64,000 nucleotides of DNA from JALCRY01 sp050946575 (GCA_050946575.1 JBMNVB010000001.1:62001-126000); one strand, 5' to 3'; counted from the stretch's first letter, positions 1-9,646 are shown. Program-made: numbers and translations. Notes: generated by a model from the sequence alone, not told the origin.

Positions 1-582
1 CAGGATCTCCTGGAATCCCTGCTCTTCAACATGCAGATTCAGCATGAAGTTTATGCACGATCTTTCCAGCCTTGCACCGAGATTCTTATACACCGTGAAC
101 CTCGCGCCCGCGAGCTTCGCGCCTCTGTCGAAATCCAGGATATCGAGATCCGTCCCTATATCCCAGTGCGCCTTCGGCTCGAAATCGAACTTCGTCGGCT
201 CGCCGCATTTTCTGATCTCGACGTTTTCAGTGTCGTCCTTTCCGAACGGTACGCTTTCATCAGGAATATTCGGGATATCAAGCATTGCTTCTCTCAGAGA
301 AGCTTCGATATCGGCGACCTCCGAATCGAGTTCTTTTATACGCGACGAGAGTTCCTTCATCTCCGCCATGAGCGCCGTCGTGTCCTCGCCGGCCTTCTTC
401 ATCTTAGGTATGTCCGAAGACTTTACACTCTGCTCGTGCTTCATCTTCTCCACTTCCGCGAGTTTCGCCCTGCGCTTCGCATCGAGGTCATACGCCTCGT
501 CGATCGGGAATTCCCCGCCGCGCGCGAAGATCTTCTTCTTCAGCCCTTCTTTGTCTTCTCTGATTTTCCTGATATCAAGCAT
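1..582 (-). CDS. serS: Seryl-tRNA synthetase, N-terminal part (cut by window edge)
   Basis: Serine-tRNA ligase charges tRNA-Ser with serine in the cytosol. Only the first 194 residues are in the window; the catalytic core lies beyond base 1. The start MLDIRKIRED, the charged helical arm (about residues 30-100, the tRNA-binding coiled coil) and the sequence FDFEPKAHWDIG followed by GAKLAGARF and LGARLERSCINFML are characteristic of bacterial SerRS. The ATG at 580-582 is preceded by an AGGAG box with good spacing. It lies just downstream of the glutamine synthetase gene on the same strand (13-bp gap), so it may be co-transcribed with it. Identity is from recognised family motifs. Confidence 0.93.
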   Translation of the reverse strand, partial: MLDIRKIREDKEGLKKKIFARGGEFPIDEAYDLDAKRRAKLAEVEKMKHEQSVKSSDIPKMKKAGEDTTALMAEMKELSSRIKELDSEVADIEASLREAMLDIPNIPDESVPFGKDDTENVEIRKCGEPTKFDFEPKAHWDIGTDLDILDFDRGAKLAGARFTVYKNLGARLERSCINFMLNLHVEEQGFQEIL

Positions 583-595
583 TGCTTTCTCCTAT

Positions 596-2557
596 TTAAA
601 ATATATTCCTTTTGTAAATAGCGTACAATTTATTGAGCTCCTCGACCATTTTCTGCATCTCGATCTGCAGGTCGGACGCCTTCGCGTAGTCTCCTTCGTG
701 CAGCGCCTTGCTGATCTTAGTCAGCATGCATTCGTTGCTTATGCTGTCCTTCCCGAGCTCGCGCCGGATCCTGAGGATCTTCTCCCAGTTCTCTATGTCG
801 TAATCCGTGCAGTTCGAATCGTCATGCAGTTTGCGCGTCTTCTGGATGTTCTTGCGCACGTTCGGCATGATACGGTCGAGCAGGTCGGTCTTCCACTTTG
901 CAAGTGTAGCAATGCAGTATGACTCGAGAGAAATGTCGTCTATTACGCCGTCTCTTTTAAGGATCTCGACTTTGTCGGGATGATCCCTGAATGCGCACAG
1001 GTTCTCGTACACAGTGTGCGGCGCCGGTCCGAATCTCTTTTCACGTTCTTCTTCCGTGAAATCGGTGAAGATGTTCTTCTCGCTCCTGAACGCCCTGTCC
1101 TTATCGAGATAGAAATCCTCGACGCCCGGTTCTTTCGACATCGACTTCTCGAGCTCTTCCGACGTCTTCTCCGCCGTAAGTACAGCCTCAATGCCGTCGA
1201 GCATCGCCATATACGCCGCGGCCAGCACGATATATGTGTCGCTGTGCGGGTTCGGCGATCTGAGTTCGAATCTCGTCGCGAGCGGATTGTTCACGTCTCT
1301 TATGACTCCCGCAAGCACCGTCCTGTTTCTCGAAGGACTCGTCTTCGAGATACCGAGAGATGTCACAGCCGATACCGGAGCTTCATAGCCCGGCTTCAGC
1401 CTGTTGAACGCATCGTTCGTCGCCGAAATGAACGGGTTAATTATGTCATAGTTGTTCAGCAGGCCCATGATCGCGCCGTAGCCGATCGGGCTCAGGAAGT
1501 CCTCCTTGAGATTCTTCGGCGAAAACAGCGACGCGTGCGAGCCGTCCTTCAGTGTGACCGCCACGCCGAGATGCGTGTGCTCGCCGCTTCCGGCGACTCC
1601 GTCTATCGGCTTCGCCCTGTAAGTTACATCGAGGCCGAACATCCTGAACACGTCGCGTACCACGTATTTGACCATGTTCTCGTTGTCCGCCGCCTGCACT
1701 GCATTTGTATATCTCCAGTCTATCTCAAGCTGCTCCATGACGTGGTCGTAATGGCCCGTCTTTTCGAGGTGCGCCTTTACGCCGCCGACCTCCTTATGGC
1801 CCATCTCCACATGCATCCCGTAGCAGTCCAGCATCGTCAGAGCGTCTTCGAGAGCCGTTCGGACTCCGCCGACCGTGCGTTTCCAGTACTGCTCCTTCAG
1901 CGTCTGCGCCGTCGAAAGCTGTTTCGCGGAGACTTCTTCATCAGGCGTCTTCACCCAGAACTCGAGCTCCGTCGCACTCGTGATATCTATCGACGCTATA
2001 TCGTCCACGGAATCGAACGACAGATTGTCGAAAACGTAAGGGTGCTCTCTCAGCAGCTGCATAAGGTTTTTCTTGAACGACGCCATGGCCTTTTCCAGCA
2101 TCGTCCTCACGCCGACACCCTGCACAAGGTTGTGAACGAGTTTCGACGGGATCCTCAGCGTTCCTACCGGAAGATCCGTATGATAATCTATATTCTTGAG
2201 ATTGTGATCCACATACCAGTTGTACTTCGGATCCGGAATGATATCTATCCTCGCATCATTCAGTTCCGCGATCTTCGGCAGTATGGCGGACGAGCCGTCC
2301 GTCTGCACGCCGTGCTGCATGATCCTGTCATAATCATCGAGGAACACTTTTACCGGTATTTTTTCATCCGTATCGTGGCCGCCGATGTCGACGCCGACCA
2401 GCGAAACGAACTTCACTTCCGGGTGCCTCCCCAGTATATCTTCAAGTTCGGCCTTGCCATGATCCTCCGGTGGTATGCAGAACAGCATCTTTGTAAGATC
2501 CATTCCGAACATTTTCTTTCTGAGAATCAGATCTGAACTAATATCCAATTTAATCAC
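596..2557 (-). CDS. Glutamine synthetase family protein, long form (653 aa)
   Basis: Probable glutamate-ammonia ligase or a close relative, ATP-dependent and cytosolic. The GS catalytic domain is clear: the metal-binding TELEF at about residues 196-200, QLEIDWRYTNAVQAADN at about 276-292, the ATP/glutamate loop KPIDGVAGSGEHTHLG at about 316-331, and the late RFELRSPNPHSDTY block. At 653 aa it is longer than classical GSI (about 450-470 aa), with extra N-terminal and C-terminal helical segments, like long glutamine synthetases of clostridia. The start is GTG (2555-2557) with AGGA upstream. It begins 8 bp after the UPF0182 gene ends and is followed by serS. A GS-like enzyme for another amine cannot be excluded from sequence alone. 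Confidence 0.85.
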   Translation of the reverse strand: MIKLDISSDLILRKKMFGMDLTKMLFCIPPEDHGKAELEDILGRHPEVKFVSLVGVDIGGHDTDEKIPVKVFLDDYDRIMQHGVQTDGSSAILPKIAELNDARIDIIPDPKYNWYVDHNLKNIDYHTDLPVGTLRIPSKLVHNLVQGVGVRTMLEKAMASFKKNLMQLLREHPYVFDNLSFDSVDDIASIDITSATELEFWVKTPDEEVSAKQLSTAQTLKEQYWKRTVGGVRTALEDALTMLDCYGMHVEMGHKEVGGVKAHLEKTGHYDHVMEQLEIDWRYTNAVQAADNENMVKYVVRDVFRMFGLDVTYRAKPIDGVAGSGEHTHLGVAVTLKDGSHASLFSPKNLKEDFLSPIGYGAIMGLLNNYDIINPFISATNDAFNRLKPGYEAPVSAVTSLGISKTSPSRNRTVLAGVIRDVNNPLATRFELRSPNPHSDTYIVLAAAYMAMLDGIEAVLTAEKTSEELEKSMSKEPGVEDFYLDKDRAFRSEKNIFTDFTEEEREKRFGPAPHTVYENLCAFRDHPDKVEILKRDGVIDDISLESYCIATLAKWKTDLLDRIMPNVRKNIQKTRKLHDDSNCTDYDIENWEKILRIRRELGKDSISNECMLTKISKALHEGDYAKASDLQIEMQKMVEELNKLYAIYKRNIF

Positions 2558-2565
2558 CTTCGTTC

Positions 2566-5553
2566 CTAACCGAGTTCATTCAATACTTCTTCTAACTTAT
2601 CCATGTACTCTCCATACTTGGCCCAGTCACCGTCCTGCAGCGCCTCCTGAGCGAGATTGTAGTAATTCTGAGCCTGCTGTATGAGCTCTGCCTGCGTCGG
2701 AGCCTTGCTGTCTGACGACGACGTATCCGTCGTCGAGCTGCCGACCGTGTCGCTGCTCGCGTTCCCCGCGCCTTCGCCGAACAACTGATCCAGCGCTTCG
2801 CCGAGCGTCGCCTCATACGCGATATTATCCTTGTACGCCACGATTACCCTCTTGACTTCAGGTATCGACGAATTCGTTGCCTCAAGGTATATCGGTTCCA
2901 CATAAAGCAATGAGTCGTTTATCGGGACGACGAACAGGTTCCCCCTGCTGTATGTCGAACCCGACGAGTTCCAGAGTGAGAATTCCTTTGATATCTCCGT
3001 GCTCTGGTCGATCTGCGCCTCTATCTGCATCGGTCCGTATACGACCCTGTCCTTCGGCAGTTTATACAATACAAGCTGACCGTAATTATCTCCGTCATTC
3101 CTTGCCACGAACAGGCCCGTAAGATTCTTCTTGTCCTTCGGCGTGTACGGTATCGAGTTCACGAACTCGACTGAATCCTCATCCATGCCCGGCAGACTGA
3201 GCGTGTAGTAGTTCGGCTCCATCTGCTGCTCTTCCGTACCGTATATCTCAGACGCTATGTCCCACATATCCTCTTTCTGATAGAAGACCTTCACATCGTT
3301 CATGTGATACTTTTCGTAAACGGTCGCCTGGATATTGAACAGCGTATTCGGATATCTGATGTGCGACTTGAGTTCCTTCGGCATCTCACTGAAGTCCTTG
3401 AAGAGCTTCGGGTATATCTTCTGATACGTCAATGCGATAGGATCATTTTCATCTATGACATAATAGTCGACACTTCCGTTATACGCGTCGATGACTACCT
3501 TTACGGAATTTCGGATATAGTTCGTCTGCGAGCTGTCCGAATACGGTTCCGAGTACGGAAACTTGTCCGACGTCGTGTATGCATCCATGATCCAGTACAT
3601 CTTTCCGTTCGCTGTCACTATATACGGATCTTCGTCATAGGAAAGATACGGCATGATTTTCTGTACCCTTTCCTTGATATTCCTGTATATGATGATCTTC
3701 GACTGGCTGTCAATGTTCGACGATACCAGAAGCTTGAGACTGTGCTCACGGATAGCGAACAGGAGGCGCTTCGCCGGCGACAGACTTATGCCTGCCGACC
3801 CTTCGTATCTCGAATATTTATTCGAGTCGCCGTCGGGATAGTCGAACTCGTCCTCGTCCGTCCCAACGACAAGATACTCGTTAGTCTGCTGGCCGAAATA
3901 TATCTCCGGCTGCGTGACCTTGAGCTCCTCATTATCCGAGACAGGAGGTATATCCTGCACGAGCATCGTCGGCTGCCCGGACGTCGTGATCTCATCGACA
4001 CGCGATATCGTCAGTCCGTAGCCGTGTGTGTATTTAAGATGCTTGTTCAGCCACGTGTCCGATATCTTCGATTCGTTTATCTCACGCGGCGCGAGGAATA
4101 CCTGTGTAAGTTCGCCGTTCAGACTGTACCTGTCCACGTCTACGTCGTCGAAATCATAGTACTGGCGGATACTCTGCGTCTGATTGTAGAATTTCTCCGC
4201 GGGCTTATAGTCATTTATCCTTATATTCTGTATCGTCTTGTCGTTCGCCAGAATGTCAGCCGACGTGAGAGTGCCCGTGGCGGAGAACGACTCGACATCC
4301 ACATCTGTCAGTCCGTACGCCGTCTGCGTGAACTCTATGTTGCGCTGCAGATATTTGCTCTCCTTCGAGATCTCATCCGGAGATACGACAAAGTTCTGCA
4401 GGACCACAGCTGTACCGGCTCCGACGATTGATACTATGATCATAATGATCGGAACAGTAAGGATCTGCTTCGGTCTGTTTTTCATGACCGCGAGAACGAC
4501 CGCGACAGCCCCGGCGATGGAGAGTACAGCGAGTATCCTGTAAATCAGCAGATATACATGGACGTCTGTCCAGCCCGCTCCGTAAACAACACCGGAATGC
4601 GCTTCGAGCAGCGTGAATGATTTCAGCACGAAATGCGCGCCGAGCAGCAGGAAGAAAATAACTCCCACGATAATGAGCTGCTTTCTCGCTATCTCAAAAA
4701 GTTCCCTGAACGAATTCTCGGCATTCACGGCACTCGGGCCTCCCGCATTCATGCCGCCGAATTTCTCTCCGAAACCGTCGAAGAACCGTTCGAAACTGTT
4801 TCTGCCGTTTCTCCTCGCGTTTTCCCTGAACGGATTGTTCTCCATGTCTTCAGCCTGGGAGAACGGATCCGAGCCGCGCTCTCTGTCGAAATTGCTGAAA
4901 TCAGCGCCCGTGCCGCCGGAATACTGGTAGATCTCCGGTCCGTGATGCGACATCAGGTACGCATAGTAGACGAGCGTCATCAGAATGAAGACGATCGCCA
5001 CGATCAGCATCAGCGACACGAGGTTCGATATAAAGTCAAGTCTGAAGACATAGAACGACACGTCGTAATGGAACAGCGGATCGTCCTTGCCGAAACTCGT
5101 ACTGTTAGCGAACTGCAGCAGCTCGAACCAGAGCTTCGTTGTCGCGAAATATGTCACGATCAGTCCAAACACAACGGCGAGCCCCATCGATATCTTCCTG
5201 ATGTCTTTCTGCGATTCGAAATCCCGTATCCCGTGGGAATCATAGTAATTATGCCGTATGTGCTTGAAATATATGTATGAAAGCGCCGTCACAATGACAA
5301 ACGTCGGTATCCCGATCTCAAGCATCGTAATGAGCTTCTTGAGAAATACGCTGATATATCCCATCTCACTGAACCATAGCAGGTCCGTTATGAAATTTAT
5401 CAGGCTCAGGAACAGAATGATGATAATGACGATGATAGTGAATATCACACCGCCGCTCAGCTTTCTTTTCCCGTTTTTCTTCTTTTTCTTTTTTTCGCCT
5501 TCGGGTTTTTCTACTTTGAACTTGAATATCCTGTCGTTACTATCCACAAACAT
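2566..5553 (-). CDS. UPF0182 (COG1615) family multi-pass membrane protein
   Basis: Large membrane protein of a family with no settled function. After a Lys-rich cytosolic start (KKKKKKNGKRK at about residues 21-32) come about seven hydrophobic helices within the first 390 residues. A long soluble, probably extracytoplasmic domain follows, with family blocks such as TWLNKHLKYTHGYG and RLLFAIREHSLKLL. The C-terminus has a Ser/Thr-rich linker and a short helical tail (QNYYNLAQEALQDGDWAKYGEY) of the kind seen in many UPF0182 proteins. Length (995 aa) fits the family. It lies upstream of the glutamine synthetase on the same strand and downstream of two other membrane-protein genes, which suggests an envelope role by context only. 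Confidence 0.9.
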   Translation of the reverse strand: MFVDSNDRIFKFKVEKPEGEKKKKKKNGKRKLSGGVIFTIIVIIIILFLSLINFITDLLWFSEMGYISVFLKKLITMLEIGIPTFVIVTALSYIYFKHIRHNYYDSHGIRDFESQKDIRKISMGLAVVFGLIVTYFATTKLWFELLQFANSTSFGKDDPLFHYDVSFYVFRLDFISNLVSLMLIVAIVFILMTLVYYAYLMSHHGPEIYQYSGGTGADFSNFDRERGSDPFSQAEDMENNPFRENARRNGRNSFERFFDGFGEKFGGMNAGGPSAVNAENSFRELFEIARKQLIIVGVIFFLLLGAHFVLKSFTLLEAHSGVVYGAGWTDVHVYLLIYRILAVLSIAGAVAVVLAVMKNRPKQILTVPIIMIIVSIVGAGTAVVLQNFVVSPDEISKESKYLQRNIEFTQTAYGLTDVDVESFSATGTLTSADILANDKTIQNIRINDYKPAEKFYNQTQSIRQYYDFDDVDVDRYSLNGELTQVFLAPREINESKISDTWLNKHLKYTHGYGLTISRVDEITTSGQPTMLVQDIPPVSDNEELKVTQPEIYFGQQTNEYLVVGTDEDEFDYPDGDSNKYSRYEGSAGISLSPAKRLLFAIREHSLKLLVSSNIDSQSKIIIYRNIKERVQKIMPYLSYDEDPYIVTANGKMYWIMDAYTTSDKFPYSEPYSDSSQTNYIRNSVKVVIDAYNGSVDYYVIDENDPIALTYQKIYPKLFKDFSEMPKELKSHIRYPNTLFNIQATVYEKYHMNDVKVFYQKEDMWDIASEIYGTEEQQMEPNYYTLSLPGMDEDSVEFVNSIPYTPKDKKNLTGLFVARNDGDNYGQLVLYKLPKDRVVYGPMQIEAQIDQSTEISKEFSLWNSSGSTYSRGNLFVVPINDSLLYVEPIYLEATNSSIPEVKRVIVAYKDNIAYEATLGEALDQLFGEGAGNASSDTVGSSTTDTSSSDSKAPTQAELIQQAQNYYNLAQEALQDGDWAKYGEYMDKLEEVLNELG

Positions 5554-5640
5554 TCTCCCATATCGCTATAATACGATATCTTACACTGCGCTCACTGCGC
5601 TGCCCCGCCGCATTTGCGCCCAGCGCTGCGGGATCAGTGC

Positions 5641-7755
5641 TTACGCTCCTCCGCTGAAGAACAGCATGATCTTTTCAGAGATCTGATCCAGCCACTGCGC
5701 TAATGCAGACTCCGGCATCGAATACCGGACAGCGAGCACCGCGAGCTCTATAACTATCAACACTACGAGCACTGCGATCACGATATTCGCCGCGCGCCCG
5801 CCTTTCTTCTTTCCTTTTGCTCTTCCGGATCCGGCCGCCGCCGCCTCAGCTGCTCCGGCCGTTTCCTCTTCATTTTCAGCTTCCTGAACTTCTTCCGTCT
5901 CCTCTTCAGGCTCCGGCTCCTGTGTGGATTCCGCCGGCTCCTCTTCAGGCTCCGGCTCCTGCGCGGATTCCGCCGTCTCTTCTTCTGGTTCCGGCTCCTG
6001 TGCGGATTCCGCCGTCTCTTCTTCGGATTCCGGCTCTTCCTGAGGTTCCTCTTCCTCTGAGGATCCGGGCAGATCCGGCTGCTCCTCCGCAGCCTCTTCA
6101 ACCTGCTTCTCAGCCTCGCCCTCCGCCGGTTCCTCCACGGCAGCCTCATCCTGAGCTTCTTCTTCCGGAGCCTGTTCTTCCGAAGTCTCTTCTTCCTCCG
6201 GCTCCTCCGACGCCACTTCGTTCTCGGCGCTTACCGGCGCTTCTCTGAACTGCACATCGCCGGAGCCGGGATTCTCGCCGAAAAATTCTTCCTGCGCACG
6301 TTCCATCTCGCGCACGTGAGGCGGCAATTCTTCTTCCTGATCCGGATATTCCTCCCCGGTCGTCGCCGCTTCCAGCTCTTCCTCTTCGGCAAGATCCTCC
6401 TCGCTGCTGATAACAGCCACAGCGCTCGCCTCGAACTCATCGTCGCCGATGACGTCTTTTCCGTTATTGAACTTCTCGTACTCCCTGTCGAGAAGCTTCT
6501 GGAATTCCTCGTTCTTCTTATTGAACGTATAGAATTTATCTATCTGCTTGTCCTGATCTCTTTCGATCTCATCGAACAGAACTTTCTCGAGCTCGGCGCC
6601 TTCTATATCGCGCCCCGCGGGACCAATATCTTCCGTATTATCAATGCGCCGTTTCTCCGCTTCTTCCGCTCTGCGTTTCGCTTCCGCTTCTTCGGCAATG
6701 CGCTGCTCTTCCGCGCGCCTTGCTTCTTCCTCTGCTCTGCGCTTTTTCTCTTCTTCCGCGGCGATCCTGGCCTTCTCTTCCTCCTCGCGCCGCTTTTCCT
6801 CGGCTTTACGCTCTTCTTCCTCGCGCGCAGCCCTTGCTGCTTCTGCCGCAGCGCGCTCCGCCTCAGCCTTTGCTCTGGCCTTCTCCTCGGCTTCCCGGCG
6901 CTCTTCTTCCGCCTTTATTTCAGCCTCGGCCCGGGCGACAAACTGCTCTTCCTGCGCCTTGATCCTGTTCTCCTGTTCCTGCCATCTGGATTCCGCCTGC
7001 GCCGCGAGCTTCGCTTCCTCGGCCCTGCGTTCTTCTTCCTCCGCGAGCCTCATCGCCTCATCCGCGCGCCTCCTGGCCTCCGCGGCCCTGCGCTCCGCTT
7101 CCTCGGCGCGTTCCAGCATGCTCTGAGCGCGGTCGGTCCTTTCCTGTCCGCGCCTCTCACGCAGACGGCGCATCCTGAGATCGGCTTCCTTCTTCTTAGC
7201 CTCTTCACGCTCACGCGCCTCACGCGCAAGGCGCTTTATCATATCTTCGCGGCTCTCTTCCGCCGGCGCTTCCTCAGCCTTCGGCGCTTCCTCCGTCTTC
7301 GGTGCTTCGGGAGTCACGGCCTCTTCTGCAGGCTCCACAGCTTCCGCGCGGTCCTCAGTTTCCGGTTCTTCCGGCTGTGCGCCCGCCGCCTTCATAGCGA
7401 CTCTCTCATCCGCTTCCCGCGCAGCCTTCGCGGCACGCTCGGCCGCCTCGCGTTCGAGCCTGATAGTCTCATCACTCTTGAACCCGCGAAACTCCTCGCG
7501 CTTTTTCAAATACGGCGCGAACGGCACATCGCCGCCCGCTTTGACAAACTCATTCTCATCCGTCTGCCAGTCGAAATCCACCGGCTCATGACTTACATGC
7601 TCCGGCTCCTTCCGCTCCGACGGATAACTTTTCACATTCCATTTCATTTCGGCGTCACGTACCGGCCTGCTGTCCCTGATCGGCACCCTCGCACCGCAAT
7701 TCGGGCAGAATCTGTCGCTATCCTTTATTTCATGACCGCACTGCCTGCAATACAT
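5641..7755 (-). CDS. Zinc-ribbon, coiled-coil, single-TM protein (about 704 aa)
   Basis: Not assignable to a named function. The start reads MYCRQCGHEIKDSDRFCPNCG, a double-CxxC zinc ribbon that may bind Zn. A long Ala/Glu/Arg/Lys-rich helical region (about residues 90-370) is predicted coiled coil. Next come a short mixed segment and then a very acidic tract with degenerate PEPEEE repeats (about 500-630). A basic stretch (GRAKGKKKGGR) precedes one membrane helix (about 655-677) near the C-terminus. This layout suggests a tail-anchored cytosolic scaffold. The ATG at 7753-7755 fits the AAGGAG box better than a GTG one codon earlier. It follows a small membrane protein gene with a 10-bp gap, so the two probably form an operon. 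Confidence 0.72.
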   Translation of the reverse strand: MYCRQCGHEIKDSDRFCPNCGARVPIRDSRPVRDAEMKWNVKSYPSERKEPEHVSHEPVDFDWQTDENEFVKAGGDVPFAPYLKKREEFRGFKSDETIRLEREAAERAAKAAREADERVAMKAAGAQPEEPETEDRAEAVEPAEEAVTPEAPKTEEAPKAEEAPAEESREDMIKRLAREAREREEAKKKEADLRMRRLRERRGQERTDRAQSMLERAEEAERRAAEARRRADEAMRLAEEEERRAEEAKLAAQAESRWQEQENRIKAQEEQFVARAEAEIKAEEERREAEEKARAKAEAERAAAEAARAAREEEERKAEEKRREEEEKARIAAEEEKKRRAEEEARRAEEQRIAEEAEAKRRAEEAEKRRIDNTEDIGPAGRDIEGAELEKVLFDEIERDQDKQIDKFYTFNKKNEEFQKLLDREYEKFNNGKDVIGDDEFEASAVAVISSEEDLAEEEELEAATTGEEYPDQEEELPPHVREMERAQEEFFGENPGSGDVQFREAPVSAENEVASEEPEEEETSEEQAPEEEAQDEAAVEEPAEGEAEKQVEEAAEEQPDLPGSSEEEEPQEEPESEEETAESAQEPEPEEETAESAQEPEPEEEPAESTQEPEPEEETEEVQEAENEEETAGAAEAAAAGSGRAKGKKKGGRAANIVIAVLVVLIVIELAVLAVRYSMPESALAQWLDQISEKIMLFFSGGA

Positions 7756-7765
7756 CACTCTCTCC

Positions 7766-8215
7766 TTAATCCTTTATCAACGCCTCGATTTCTTCCCGCG
7801 AGTATACTTTCCCGCTTTTACCAACGTTATAGTAACGCCTGCGCTCCCAGCGCTCGCGTTTCTCTTCTTCTTCCATTCTCATGGCGGCAGCAATGCCCGC
7901 AGCATCGAATACGCCTGTCTCTTCACGCCCGGCCGGTGCTTCTCCGGCAGTCTCCGGCTGCTCAGGCGCCGCAGACTCCGGGCTTTCAGCGTCGGATCCC
8001 GCCTCCCCGAACATCTTTGCGGGATCTCCTTCGAATTTCACCCTTGCGACCAGATCCCCGCTCGTGATATGTCTGTCTATTTCATTTATCGCCTTCGCCT
8101 GCACGTTCGATTTATGGTTATACAGGAATAAAATAATCAGAACGATAACCACTACGAGCGCAGCGGCAACAGCCAAAAATATCATAATATTCGAGGTGTA
8201 ATACTCAGTCCCCAT
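7766..8215 (-). CDS. Small N-terminally anchored membrane protein, function unknown
   Basis: 149-aa protein with one strong membrane helix (about residues 9-31) followed by a soluble part of mixed composition. The middle is rich in Ala, Glu and Pro, and the C-terminus (REEIEALIKD) resembles a short amphipathic helix. The ATG at 8213-8215 has a GGGAG ribosome site. It is the first gene of the run leading into the zinc-ribbon protein and probably UPF0182, and has its own promoter about 60 bp upstream. No family recognised. Confidence 0.7.
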   Translation of the reverse strand: MGTEYYTSNIMIFLAVAAALVVVIVLIILFLYNHKSNVQAKAINEIDRHITSGDLVARVKFEGDPAKMFGEAGSDAESPESAAPEQPETAGEAPAGREETGVFDAAGIAAAMRMEEEEKRERWERRRYYNVGKSGKVYSREEIEALIKD

Positions 8216-8271
8216 ACAAACTCCCTTCGATGAAAATACACCGGGCCCGATTTTACGCTAACATTCATTAT

Positions 8272-8300
8272 ATTATACTACTCACACCCCCTCTAATCAA
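8272..8300 (-). promoter_or_regulatory. Predicted promoter for the 8215-to-5641 gene pair
   Basis: Reading the minus strand, TTGATT (8300-8295), a 17-bp spacer and TATAAT (8277-8272) form a sigma-A type promoter. The start codon at 8215 lies about 50 bp downstream of the expected start site. The -10 box is preceded by GTAG, as at the glgA and relQ promoters in this window. Confidence 0.6.
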
Positions 8301-8390
8301 CGAAAATGCTCCGCCGCCAAATCCGTCCTCACCTCTCCGCGCGGACCTCCGTACCGCTTATAATTGTTGACATTCAGCAGAAAAATCATG

Positions 8391-8419
8391 TTGACAATCC
8401 CGCGCTATACTGATAAAGT
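8391..8419 (+). promoter_or_regulatory. Predicted tRNA-Lys promoter
   Basis: A perfect TTGACA (8391-8396) is followed after 17 bp by TAAAGT (8414-8419). Transcription would start near 8426, about 20 bp before the tRNA. Confidence 0.5.
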
Positions 8420-8444
8420 AATATTTGCGTCAAATGAATGATAT

Positions 8445-8520
8445 GCACCATTAGCTCAGCTGGCAGAGCACCTGACTCTTAATCAGGGTGTCCAGGGTTC
8501 GAACCCCTGATGGTGTACCA
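8445..8520 (+). tRNA. tRNA-Lys (anticodon CTT)
   Basis: A 76-nt cloverleaf with encoded CCA. The acceptor stem GCACCAT pairs with ATGGTGT (one G-U at the tip). The anticodon stem CCTGA/TCAGG closes the loop CTCTTAA with anticodon CTT at 8478-8480. The T arm is CCAGG-GTTCGAA-CCCCTG-like. A strong terminator follows directly. The 3' end is duplicated at 8633-8651. Confidence 0.96.
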
Positions 8521-8527
8521 GAAAAAG

Positions 8528-8558
8528 ATCGGACGGCTTATGACGTCCGATTTTTTTA
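8528..8558 (+). terminator. Rho-independent terminator of tRNA-Lys
   Basis: Perfect 8-bp stem ATCGGACG/CGTCCGAT with an 8-nt loop, followed by a T run. A-rich sequence on the left side could make it act in both directions. Confidence 0.85.
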
Positions 8559-8632
8559 TTGTCCGTCTAAAGGGGTCCGAGCCGACCGAAAAGGGGGGCG
8601 AAGGACGGCGGGCTTGCGAAGCAAGACCGTGA

Positions 8633-8651
8633 AACCCCTGATGGTGTACCA
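8633..8651 (+). repeat. 19-bp direct copy of the tRNA-Lys 3' end (att-like)
   Basis: AACCCCTGATGGTGTACCA at 8633-8651 is identical to 8502-8520 of the tRNA-Lys gene, including the CCA end. Such duplications are the usual mark of integrase-mediated insertion at a tRNA, so this may be an attachment-site remnant. No integrase is seen in the window. The AT-richer gene-poor patch begins here. Confidence 0.65.
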
Positions 8652-8707
8652 AAACAGTCCTATCCGAACTATTACTTCTGCAGAGACGGTTTCGCGACTA
8701 TAATATT

Positions 8708-9247
8708 TTATTCAAACCAGTGCTCTGCATAATCTATGATGAACGCTGTAACAACTCTGCAAAACATACTTTTGTCAATGCTGGCACCACCTAGCATGCA
8801 AGTATAATCCGCATAACCTTCTTCATCCTCATTATTCCAGGATATTTCCACCTGGCTGCCCTTCTGTTCAAAATAAACATCGGCGAGAATTGCCCCATTT
8901 GCTTCTGTATGCCATCTGTGCCTTAAATTCCAATTGTAAAGTTTATCATAATATGCATCAAATTCAGCATCATCATCAGAATCGAAATCTCTGGCACTGA
9001 TATCCTTCTGAGCCGCATATTTACCTTCTGCTTCGACAGGATATGGATCATCTTTCATATTATCTATGAAATGACGAAGCCACTCAACAATATCATCCAG
9101 ATCCCACCTTGTCGTCAGCACCATCCCATTGCGCTTATATTCAAGAATATTTGTACCGTTAATGTACATTGCAATCTCTGTTTCATGTGATTCATCAAAA
9201 TATGAATACTCGATAGCAAATTTTTTCTTATCACCAATACATTTCAT
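8708..9247 (-). CDS. Hypothetical acidic cytosolic protein (179 aa)
   Basis: No family recognised. The product is acidic, without membrane helices or a signal peptide, and rich in Asp, Tyr and Trp; it looks like a compact alpha/beta domain. The ATG at 9245-9247 has an AGGAG site 8 bp upstream. Its codon use (AT-rich third positions) differs clearly from the GC-rich genes on either side and points to recent acquisition. A role such as an immunity protein is possible for orphans in such islands, but nothing in the sequence proves it. Confidence 0.6.
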   Translation of the reverse strand: MKCIGDKKKFAIEYSYFDESHETEIAMYINGTNILEYKRNGMVLTTRWDLDDIVEWLRHFIDNMKDDPYPVEAEGKYAAQKDISARDFDSDDDAEFDAYYDKLYNWNLRHRWHTEANGAILADVYFEQKGSQVEISWNNEDEEGYADYTCMLGGASIDKSMFCRVVTAFIIDYAEHWFE

Positions 9248-9456
9248 GCTACTTTCTCCTTTTTCCTTTAATAATTTTTCTATAAGTTGATTTACTTATC
9301 CATTGTTGTCTTTCTTCTCATACTGCAAGTCAGGCCACGGGACAGATCTTTATCCTAAAAACTGTCCAGCAATATTTTATGCCTTATATCTTCAGGCTGT
9401 TTACGCAACGATTACAATGCTTGCTGGTGTTGATTGCTCCACAGATTATGCAATAG

Positions 9457-9488
9457 CAAAACGGCAGTCATTTATGACGGCCGTTTTG
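9457..9488. terminator. Bidirectional hairpin terminator
   Basis: CAAAACGGC (9457-9465) pairs with GCCGTTTTG (9480-9488); inner bases also pair (GTCA/TGAC). A-rich left and T-rich right arms suit termination in both directions, although no intact gene now leads into it. Confidence 0.6.
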
Positions 9489-9646
9489 TTACTGTAAAAG
9501 AGCGTTCCGATGTTGTGTTTGTAAATCTTGATATCCGGGTCTTAATCAATAACTTCAAATATCATCCCGAAAAATTATTGATACAACTGTCGGAAAAATT
9601 CCATTAAAGCTCTGTGTCCTATCGTCTTATCGATTTTCTTTGTGGG

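Noticed and set aside
980..2536. Long open frame opposite the glutamine synthetase gene
   Set aside because: Arg/His-rich shadow frame of a GC-rich gene; no ribosome site or family, and the minus-strand product has clear glutamine synthetase motifs.
9303..9497. 64-residue open frame in the AT-richer patch
   Set aside because: No ribosome site or recognisable domain; its 3' part is the terminator hairpin.
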